NCBI GenBank assembly: GCA_030653335.1 | Contig: JAURZP010000532.1 | Location: 1 to 5,662, forward strand | DNA length: 5,662 nucleotides | Direction of reading: 5' to 3' | Source: Methanoregula sp. | Lineage (GTDB): Archaea > Halobacteriota > Methanomicrobia > Methanomicrobiales > Methanospirillaceae | Shown: positions 1 through 5,149 of the stretch, piece by piece | Numbering within the stretch: the stretch's first letter is position 1 | How the letters are laid out: every line of letters starts with the position of its first letter | Made by a program: the position numbers and the translations under genes | The notes under the pieces: model-generated | Told to the model about the DNA's origin: nothing | Database searches by the model: none | Seen by the model: the letters and a program-made list of their open reading frames with translations, nothing else

Positions 1-119
1 GGGCGACCCCGATCATAAAAAACGGGAAAATCTCATCAGTCCAGGCAATACTGAGAAACCTGACCGGGCGCAAAGAGGCAGAGAGGGAGATTAGGGAGAG
101 CGGGGAGTCACTGCGCGCA

Positions 120-488
120 TCGGAGGCAATGTACCGGGCTATCTTCAACAACACCGGTTCAGCCACCATCATCATCGAAGAGGATACGACCATATCCGTT
201 GTCAATCCTGAATTTGAGAGAATCATGGGATACTCAAAAGATGAAGTCGAGGGGAAGAAATACTGGACCGGGTTTGTCGCTCCTGAAGATGTGGAGCAGA
301 TGAACCGTTACCACCGCCTTCGCAGGATTGATCATGATAAAGCCCCCCGGAATTACGAGTTCCGGTTTATCACAAAAGAGCTGCAGGTCCGGAACGCGTA
401 TCTCACCATCGGTGTAATTCCCGGGACAAAAAAGACGATCGCGTCGTTTGTCGACATCACGGAAAACAAACATGCAGAGGAGGCACTC
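120..488 (+). repeat. PAS repeat copy A (coding, intact)
   Basis: This 123-codon unit runs from SEAMYRAIF through DITENKHAEEAL. It aligns without gaps to 873-1241, an offset of 753 bases. By my count about 65 of 123 codons give the same residue, including NTG, TTIS, EFER, EGKK, YEFRFIT and IPGTK. It serves as the reference for what the damaged copy once encoded. Confidence 0.75.
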
Positions 489-872
489 AAAGAGAGCGAG
501 AGAAAATACCGCAGCATCCTTGAAAATATACAGGACGTTTATTACCGGAGTGACCGGGAGGGCAACCTCATCATGATCAGCCCGTCAGGAGTGCGGTTGC
601 TGGGATATGGCTCCGAGAGCGAAATAATTGGTAAAAATATTGCAGATACGCTGTATGCGGATCCGTCAGAGCGCAGGCTATTTTTACAAGATTTAGAAAA
701 GGATGGTTTTGTCAATAATTTCGAAGTTACCCTGAAACGGTGTGACGGTACTACAGTTCCTGTGGAGACGAGCAGCCACAAATACCATAACGGGGACGGG
801 AATTTCCTTGGTGTCGAAGGGATCTTCCGGGACATCAACAGGCGCAAACGAGCGGAAGAAGCAGTGCAGAGG

Positions 873-1241
873 TCCGAGGCCACGTACCGCACGATCTTTG
901 AGAACACCGGTACCGCCACGGTCCTCATAGAGTAAAATACCACAATCTCCATTGCCAACGCGGAATTCGAACGGTTGTCGGAATATTCGCGGGAGGAGAT
1001 CGAGGGAAAGAAGAGCTGGACGGAATTTGTCGTAAAGGAAGACCTGGACCGGATGCTTGCCCAGCACCAGCTGAGACGGGAAAGGCAGGAAACCGTCCTT
1101 AAACATTATGAGTTCCGGTTCATTACGAGATCCGGCACGATCCGGAAGATCTTTTTAACCATCGATATGATCCCGGGGACGAAACGATCGGTCGCATCAC
1201 TCATGGATATCACGGACCGGATCCGTGCGCAGTAAGCGCTG
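873..1241 (+). repeat. PAS repeat copy B (coding, carries two nonsense codons)
   Basis: This is a divergent tandem-type copy of the PAS unit at 120-488, with a different PAS domain between the two. It keeps the same length and reading frame. TAA at 933 sits opposite Glu (GAG at 180-182), and TAA at 1233 sits opposite Glu in the AEEAL motif. A TTG codon at 975 could in principle restart translation, but I see no ribosome binding site that would support it. Confidence 0.7.
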
Positions 1242-1265
1242 GTGCAGATCGATAAAAAGCCGGAT

Positions 1266-1453
1266 CTGATCAACAGCATCACCTGTACGATATCGTAAAT
1301 ACACTCGACATCCATACCTGTTTTTCCCCAACCCTCAGGAAGAAAAACCACTTATCCCGATCTGCTCTACTTAAAAAAAAAGAGGAAAAAGCGGCCGGTA
1401 TCTGTCATGAGCAGGTCGAGTTTGCCAAAAACGCCACTATCACCATCGAACCG
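1266..1453 (+). other. Relic of kinase H-box / dimerisation helices
   Basis: Frame 3 reads DLINSIT up to about 1283. After the loss of one base, frame 2 continues with DIVNTL from 1289. Restoring one C after 1286 would give SIT-x-HDIVN, the shape of the phospho-acceptor His motif (SITRHDI) in methanogen PAS kinases. Further along, frame 2 at about 1370-1430 reads LKKKEEKAAGICHEQVEF, which resembles the second dimerisation helix of the same family. The stretch between them (1304-1369) is poorly conserved. This assignment comes from remembered family sequence patterns, not from an alignment. Confidence 0.5.
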
Positions 1454-1575
1454 CGATGCCCTGTCTTTCTGCCTTCTGGTTGTGCCCGCAGTACCTGCAG
1501 GCTGAGCGGCAGTGACGACAGAGTACGAAAAAACCGGACGATCATTCTTTACTGTCCAAAACAAAACCAACAATC

Positions 1576-1580
1576 GGAGA
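1576..1580 (+). promoter_or_regulatory. Ribosome binding site of the Isf-like gene
   Basis: GGAGA lies six bases before the ATG at 1587. It decides the start: an upstream in-frame codon at 1512 would add 25 residues (TTEYEKTGRSFF...) that do not look like a flavodoxin-fold N-terminus, whereas MKVVAFNGSAR does. Confidence 0.7.
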
Positions 1581-1586
1581 TCTCTT

Positions 1587-2162
1587 ATGAAAGTTGTTGC
1601 ATTCAATGGCAGTGCGCGGAAAAATGGGAACACGGCAATTCTTGTCAATACGGTGTTTGAAGAACTGAAAACAGCGGGTATAGAAACAGAACTCATCCAG
1701 CTTGCGGGAAAGAAGATCCGGGGCTGCACCGCCTGCATGAAGTGTTTTAAGAACCAGGACCAGCGGTGCGCGGTGAAAGGTGACGTGATCAATGACTGCA
1801 TAGAAAAGATGCTGGAGGCTGACGGGATCATTCTCGCTTCCCCTACATATTTCTCTGACGTATCGGCGGAGATGAAGGCGCTGATTGACCGGGCGGGCTT
1901 TGTTGCCAAAGCCAACCTGGATATGTTCAGGAGGAAAGTGGGTGCTGGGGTGATTGCCGTGCGTCGCGGTGGCGCGATTCATGCATTCGACACGCTCAAC
2001 CATTTCTTCTTCATCAACCAGATGATCGTACCCGGCTCTTCGTACTGGAACATCGGGATCGGACTTGCACCGGGCGATGTGAACGATGATGACGAGGGAA
2101 TAACGACCATGAGGACGCTTGGCATCAACATGGCGTGGCTGATGAAAAAACTGGAAGAATAA
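1587..2162 (+). CDS. Iron-sulfur flavoprotein (Isf)-like / NADPH-dependent FMN reductase family
   Basis: This 191-residue flavodoxin-fold protein is probably a soluble cytoplasmic redox protein. Residues 8-16 (GSARKNGNT) form the FMN phosphate-binding loop after the first beta strand. SPTYFSDVSAEMKALIDR at about 85-102 is the flavin-binding segment typical of this family. Between them are Cys47, Cys50, Cys53 and Cys61, a CX2CX2CX7C motif. In the Isf of Methanosarcina thermophila a compact motif of this kind holds a 4Fe-4S cluster beside FMN, and the protein forms dimers that pass electrons from ferredoxin to acceptors, with proposed roles in O2 or peroxide defence. By analogy this protein may bind FMN and 4Fe-4S; its electron donor and acceptor cannot be read from the sequence. 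It lies directly after the kinase relic and converges on the hydrolase gene, 23 bases away. It looks intact. A plain flavin reductase without a cluster is the alternative, but the four cysteines argue against it. Confidence 0.88.
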   Translation: MKVVAFNGSARKNGNTAILVNTVFEELKTAGIETELIQLAGKKIRGCTACMKCFKNQDQRCAVKGDVINDCIEKMLEADGIILASPTYFSDVSAEMKALIDRAGFVAKANLDMFRRKVGAGVIAVRRGGAIHAFDTLNHFFFINQMIVPGSSYWNIGIGLAPGDVNDDDEGITTMRTLGINMAWLMKKLEE

Positions 2163-2163
2163 A

Positions 2164-2183
2164 TTTTTATTACGCTGTTTTTT
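2164..2183 (+). terminator. T-rich terminator between convergent genes
   Basis: The top strand has T5 at 2164-2168 and T6 at 2178-2183, starting two bases after the Isf-like stop codon. Archaeal RNA polymerase terminates at oligo-U tracts without needing a hairpin, so this fits termination of the upstream gene. The opposite strand has no comparable T-run for the hydrolase gene within this short gap. Confidence 0.5.
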
Positions 2184-2185
2184 CG

Positions 2186-2929
2186 TTACACCGGAATTGT
2201 CAGGTCATCGGTAGCAACAATCAGACCCGGCCATTCTTTTTCGTACCGCTGCTGCAATGCCTCGCGCTCATCCACCGTCTTGTACACTTCCGCCCCGAAA
2301 TGCATGAGGGCAAGCCGCTTTGCGTGCGCCTGCCGGGCGATATGGATCGCGTCCTCCGGGTTGAGGTGTGGCCAGTCCGGACTCTTTGCGCCGGGTTTGA
2401 GCCCGCATTCGGTGATGAGGAGATCGGCATTCCGCCCGAGCGCAATCGCATTGTCACAGACTCCGGTATCGGTGCAGTAGGTGATCACCTTTCCGTCAAT
2501 CTCCACCCGGTACCCAAAACAGGGCGCCGGGTGAACGAGCGGGAGGCACTCGACGGTAAACGGCAGGGAATGCCTTCCTTCTGCCAGTTCAATGATATCT
2601 GCTTTATAGGGAAGACCGGAAAATGGCACGGTGTATGGCTCCCGGACAAACAAATTGAGATCCGTTAAACTCCCGAGTTGGGTGTATACGTGCAGGCCTT
2701 TTTTTAACCGGAACTTGACAAGCGTGTGAAGCCCGGCGATGTGATCGATATGGAGGTGACTGATGAACAGATACACGGGTTTTTTCTGGGTGATATACCG
2801 GTCCGCTTTTGCTATGCCATTTCCCGCGTCAAAGATGATATCATACTCCTCTGACTGGACAAGCACTGAGACCGTATTTCCCGCTGCGGTATCAAACCAG
2901 CCGTTGGTGCCAAGGAAAGTGACCTGCAT
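2186..2929 (-). CDS. Metallo-beta-lactamase-fold hydrolase
   Basis: This 247-residue protein has the full metal-binding set of the MBL fold. The signature HxHxDH is H58-L-H60-I-D62-H63 (preceded by FIS), followed by H133 in LVHPAPCFGYR, D154 in CTDTG, H188 in PHLNPEDA and H210 in LMHFG. These would hold a two-zinc site for hydrolysis of a phosphodiester, ester or thioester. The layout resembles the RNase Z/ElaC and PhnP side of the superfamily. The long exosite arm of tRNase Z is not evident, so I do not call it RNase Z; the substrate is unknown. It has no signal peptide and is probably cytoplasmic. It starts at ATG (2929) with MQVTFLGTNGWF, a normal MBL N-terminus; the ribosome binding site upstream is weak. 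It converges with the flavoprotein gene and diverges from the secreted-protein gene, so it is probably transcribed alone. Confidence 0.88.
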   Translation of the reverse strand: MQVTFLGTNGWFDTAAGNTVSVLVQSEEYDIIFDAGNGIAKADRYITQKKPVYLFISHLHIDHIAGLHTLVKFRLKKGLHVYTQLGSLTDLNLFVREPYTVPFSGLPYKADIIELAEGRHSLPFTVECLPLVHPAPCFGYRVEIDGKVITYCTDTGVCDNAIALGRNADLLITECGLKPGAKSPDWPHLNPEDAIHIARQAHAKRLALMHFGAEVYKTVDEREALQQRYEKEWPGLIVATDDLTIPV

Positions 2930-3029
2930 ACCGGTGTATTGGTTGTCCTACAGCAAAATGGTTCAGGTGCAGATGATCTGTTTTTTATTTCTTTACATCG
3001 ATGGTCGATATACGTAACGTGGAGAATTG
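2930..3029. promoter_or_regulatory. Divergent intergenic region, probable promoters
   Basis: These 100 bases separate the start of the minus-strand hydrolase from the start of the plus-strand secreted protein, so both promoters should lie here. A T/A-rich patch at 2981-2995 (TTTTTTATTTCTTTA) lies 35-50 bases before the plus-strand start and is the best TATA-like candidate. GATATACG at 3007-3014 is too close to the start to serve unless the transcript is leaderless or nearly so. No clear operator is visible. Confidence 0.35.
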
Positions 3030-3923
3030 ATGATCATGAAGCAGACATATCTTGTTGTCATTGTTGCAGTCCTGTTCCTGTGCTGCATATGTGTACCGGT
3101 GGGTGCGGTTGCCCAGGAAGTTACCCTCAAAGGCGCGGTTGCCACCCTAAACCAGCCCAAGAATACCATTACAATCGAACACCCCCAGCAGTACGGGTGC
3201 AACTATCCTGCGAGTGGTGCACCGGTCTGTTCGTATACTCCGATGAGCGTTGAGGTTCTTACCGGAACGGCACCGGATGCAGCTGCGTTTTCTGTCTTTA
3301 AAACCGGTGACCCGGTTGTCGCGACCAGCCTCGGTGGTGCTGGGGAGACCTGGATCACACTCGCAAAGTTGTTCGGTTCACGTCCAAACGAGGAGTTCGT
3401 AACCGATATTGTTGGGGATATGGGCACGATCACAACACCCCTTATTGGCAATTACGTTGTGGAAGCAACCACTGTCCCGGATTGCTCGGCCTGCACGGGT
3501 ACTACCTGCACCGCCATATCAGCAGACGTCCGAGTGAAGAGCGAGGGAAAGGAAGTCTTTGTAAAAACACTCAAGCCCGGTGAATCGCTCAACTACAATG
3601 GCCGGAACGATGGTTCGAGTGTGGCAGTCACGTTTGTCAAAGGACAGGCATTGTCCGGCACCTGCCCGGGTAAAGCCGGTATGACCGGGCCCCAGGCGAT
3701 CTCGGTGTATGTGGTTAAGATTGTGCCACCGATCAGCGCAGCACAAGTGGACATCCGCACGGCAACCACAACCCGGCCGGATGAGGCGCTGCCCCCACTG
3801 CCTCCGACTGCTACTTCTACCTCTCCAACACAAATTCCAACAACGAAATCCGGCATGCTGCCACTCGCTGCGATAGGAGCGATCGGGCTTGCAGGGCTCG
3901 TGCTTGTGATGAGAAAGGAATAA
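3030..3923 (+). CDS. Secreted, membrane-anchored surface protein of unknown function
   Basis: I do not recognise the family. The 297 residues show a surface-protein layout. There is a signal peptide (about 1-28, hydrophobic YLVVIVAVLFLCCICV, likely cleavage after GAVA). A beta-rich ectodomain of roughly 215 residues follows, then a Thr/Pro-rich stalk (about 246-272, including TATSTSPTQIPTTK), a C-terminal transmembrane helix (about 276-293, LPLAAIGAIGLAGLVLV) and a short basic tail RKE. The ectodomain has six cysteines (57, 67, 152, 155, 160, 212), an even number that could form three disulfides; C152-x2-C155-x4-C160 is clustered. GGAGA at 3021-3025 precedes two ATGs: 3030 (4 bases away) and 3036 (10 bases away). 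I chose 3030, but 3036 (MKQTYLV) is equally plausible, and TTG at 3027 is unlikely. The tail resembles anchors seen on other Methanomicrobiales surface proteins, but I see no PGF or PEF archaeosortase motif. The next gene is also exported. Confidence 0.8.
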   Translation: MIMKQTYLVVIVAVLFLCCICVPVGAVAQEVTLKGAVATLNQPKNTITIEHPQQYGCNYPASGAPVCSYTPMSVEVLTGTAPDAAAFSVFKTGDPVVATSLGGAGETWITLAKLFGSRPNEEFVTDIVGDMGTITTPLIGNYVVEATTVPDCSACTGTTCTAISADVRVKSEGKEVFVKTLKPGESLNYNGRNDGSSVAVTFVKGQALSGTCPGKAGMTGPQAISVYVVKIVPPISAAQVDIRTATTTRPDEALPPLPPTATSTSPTQIPTTKSGMLPLAAIGAIGLAGLVLVMRKE

Positions 3924-3926
3924 CAC

Positions 3927-3934
3927 TTTTTTTT
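3927..3934 (+). terminator. Oligo-T terminator
   Basis: A run of eight T starts four bases after the TAA stop of the surface protein, with no stem-loop directly before it. This is the usual form of an archaeal intrinsic terminator, and it suggests that the next gene has its own promoter. Confidence 0.6.
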
Positions 3935-3961
3935 ATCCGCAGCAGACTCCCGGAACGATAC

Positions 3962-3971
3962 AAATAATTAT
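3962..3971 (+). promoter_or_regulatory. Candidate archaeal TATA box
   Basis: AAATAATTAT is the most A/T-rich stretch between the terminator and the next start codon. Transcription about 25 bases downstream would give a leader of roughly 50 bases before the ATG at 4045. No clear BRE is seen upstream. The call rests on composition and position only. Confidence 0.35.
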
Positions 3972-3978
3972 CCATGTG

Positions 3979-4024
3979 CCGGCAGATTATCATTCATGGT
4001 AGTCAATTCCGTTCACACTGCCGG
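3979..4024. repeat. Inverted repeat CCGGCAG / CTGCCGG in the leader region
   Basis: A perfect 7-base inverted repeat (3979-3985 and 4018-4024) is separated by 32 bases. It lies between the candidate TATA box and the GGAGG ribosome binding site of the next gene. It could be a regulator-binding site or a leader hairpin. A 7-base match with a loop this long can also arise by chance. Confidence 0.3.
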
Positions 4025-4030
4025 AACTCT

Positions 4031-4035
4031 GGAGG
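4031..4035 (+). promoter_or_regulatory. Ribosome binding site GGAGG
   Basis: A full GGAGG is nine bases before the ATG at 4045. It supports this start for the second exported protein, although the gene's frame runs open through the junction and never reaches a natural stop. Confidence 0.7.
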
Positions 4036-4044
4036 CGAACTAAT

Positions 4045-4488
4045 ATGCAGGATAGATCGCATTCGTCTACTGTGCGGTTCCGGCACCTTTCCTTAATCGT
4101 ACGGACACTCGTTCTGGCACTGGTCAGCCTTGCGGTGCTGAGCGGGGGCGCTCTTGCTCACCCACCATCCGATGCAACAATGACCTATGACCAGAATACC
4201 GGTGATCTTATTGTCACTGTCACCCATCAGGTTGACGATCCCAAAACGCATTACGTGAAACAGGTGACGGTGAAGCAGGGAGATACCGTGCTCATCGACA
4301 AATCCTACACCAGCCAGCCGGACCCATCATCCTTCACCTACCGCTACAATCTGCCACAGCTCAAAAGCAGCAGCGGGGAGATCCGGGTAGATGTGCAGTG
4401 CAGCCAGTTTGGTTCCCGGTCAGGCACTCTCACCCTGGGTGCGAACCCTGCACCTACTACGGCCAGTGCATCACCCGCAGCACCGGCA
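4045..4488 (+). CDS. Exported beta-sandwich-type protein, 3' end lost at the junction
   Basis: About 148 codons look archaeal. Residues 1-38 form a signal peptide with basic residues before a hydrophobic core (LVLALVSLAVL) and an Ala-x-Ala type site (GALA). Cleavage there would leave His39 as the first mature residue (HPPSDATMTYD). The following 95 residues alternate in beta-strand style and contain H61 (TVTHQVDDP) and H69 (KTHYVKQVTV). This recalls small exported proteins of methanogens and has a loose likeness to the desulfoferrodoxin/SoxZ type of beta sandwich, but no function can be assigned. From about residue 134 (NPAPTTASASPAAPA) a Pro/Thr/Ala stalk begins, presumably leading to a membrane anchor as in the upstream gene. 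Instead the sequence changes to very GC-rich bacterial DNA. The frame then stays open to the window end without a stop, but that continuation is the antisense of bacterial genes and should not be annotated. The end given here is approximate. Confidence 0.7.
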
Positions 4489-5149
4489 CCCCGCGCACCG
4501 CCCGCACCCCGCGCCAGGCCGTCGCCCACAGCGATTCGCCCCCCACCCCCGCCGGCGCCACCCGCCCGGTCCGCAAGATCAGCCCCACCGCCAGCGCCGA
4601 CAGCAGGAAGGTCACGCCGTTCAGCCCCACGAACGCCACTTCGGACAACACCCCGGCCGACAGCGCCAGCAGCCCGGGCCCGACCAGCCGCGCCAGCCGC
4701 TCCGTGGTGTCCATCAGCGCATTGGCCGCCGGCAGCAGCGCCCGATCCCCCGCCAGCACCGGCAGCGCCGCCTGCATCGCCGGCCGGAATGCCGCCAACC
4801 CGGCCCCCAGCGCCAGGATCACCGCGAACAGCGCCCAGGCCGGCGGGATCGCGTCCCCCACCCAAACCGCGCACAACCCGCCCAGCGCCACCGCCCGCAG
4901 CAGGTCCGCCCCCAGCATCACCCCCAGCGGCGCCGCCCGGTCCAGCGCGCGCGCCCCCAGCAGCAGCACCAGCAGCGTCGCCGCCGCCTGTACCACCGCC
5001 AGGTAGCCGGCCGCCTCCCCCAGCGCCCGCACCGCGACATAGCCCAGCACCACGCGGAACAGCTCGTCGCCGATCGCCGAGCCGGCCAGCCCGCCCCACA
5101 GCAATGCCAGCTTGCGTTCCCGCAGCGGCCGCAGCAGCGGCAGCGTCAC
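4457..5149 (-). CDS. MFS transporter, N-terminal half only (truncated at the junction)
   Basis: This is an inner-membrane transporter of the major facilitator superfamily; its substrate cannot be told. It starts at GTG (5149), giving VTLPLLRPLRERKLALLW, with the GTGA overlapping the stop of the upstream flavin reductase gene. About 227 residues are genuine, with hydrophobic segments near 14-42, 47-66, 75-97, 103-122, 155-169 and 170-192, matching the first six helices of a protein normally of about 400 residues. The loop between helices 2 and 3 (GARALDRAAPLGVMLGADLLRA) matches the conserved G-x-x-x-D-R MFS motif region, and PAANALMDTTERLARLVGPGL is the usual helix 5 region. The second half is missing. 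The last codons (HWP and a TAG at 4457-4459) are probably read from the archaeal side of the join, so the stop is not real. An in-frame ORF extending upstream to 5530 is antisense-like Arg/His-rich sequence over the reductase gene and is not part of this protein. Confidence 0.8.
   Translation of the reverse strand: MTLPLLRPLRERKLALLWGGLAGSAIGDELFRVVLGYVAVRALGEAAGYLAVVQAAATLLVLLLGARALDRAAPLGVMLGADLLRAVALGGLCAVWVGDAIPPAWALFAVILALGAGLAAFRPAMQAALPVLAGDRALLPAANALMDTTERLARLVGPGLLALSAGVLSEVAFVGLNGVTFLLSALAVGLILRTGRVAPAGVGGESLWATAWRGVRAVRGVPVLRVMHWP
4460..4490. other. Junction of archaeal-type and GC-rich bacterial-type DNA
   Basis: Left of this point, codons and composition are those of the archaeal genes. 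Right of it, GC is very high and both genes on the minus strand use almost only G/C third positions. The stretch can be read plausibly as archaeal stalk (ASASPAAPA, plus strand) and as bacterial transporter (GVPVLRVM, minus strand), so the two sources may share similar sequence here. Both genes are cut at the same spot. An assembly chimera is the most likely explanation. Confidence 0.75.

Larger units (their letters stand above)
3..1453 (+). pseudogene. Decayed multi-PAS sensor histidine kinase (5' end outside window)
   Basis: The reading frame is open from the window edge, so the start lies upstream. Visible in order: the tail of one PAS unit (ending RNLTGRKEAERE), PAS (about 120-488), a second type of PAS (about 489-872), and a third PAS (873-1241) homologous to the first. 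The relic of a histidine-kinase dimerisation domain follows. PAS units of this sort sense small ligands or redox state and pass the signal to the kinase core. The gene is broken. TAA at 933-935 and TAA at 1233-1235 both replace a Glu conserved in the first PAS copy. One base is missing near 1286/1287, after which frame 2 reads DIVNTL and later EEKAAGICHEQVEFAKN, as in Methanomicrobiales kinase H-box regions. No HATPase domain (N, G1 and G2 boxes) is present before the next gene. The end is approximate: it is the last position where I recognise homology. A shortened PAS-only protein ending at 935 could still be made, but it would have no kinase output. Confidence 0.8.

Noticed and set aside
975..1235. 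Separate small PAS gene starting at TTG
   Set aside because: It is in the same frame as the upstream PAS gene and continues the alignment of the internal repeat across the TAA at 933, with no ribosome binding site. It is the downstream part of a broken gene.
933..1235. Stop-codon recoding (TAA read as an amino acid)
   Set aside because: Other genes here end at TAA as true stops, the known methanogen recoding (pyrrolysine) uses TAG, and a frameshift and loss of the kinase core show that the gene is dead.
1367..1915. 182-codon minus-strand ORF over the relic and the flavoprotein
   Set aside because: It is antisense to the Isf-like gene and has no recognisable motifs.
2135..2668. 177-codon plus-strand ORF
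   Set aside because: It is antisense to the metallo-beta-lactamase-fold gene, whose complete set of metal ligands shows which strand is coding.
4344..5099. 251-codon Gly/Ala-rich minus-strand ORF
   Set aside because: This is a shadow frame of the MFS gene in very GC-rich DNA. It crosses the junction and has no domain-like composition.
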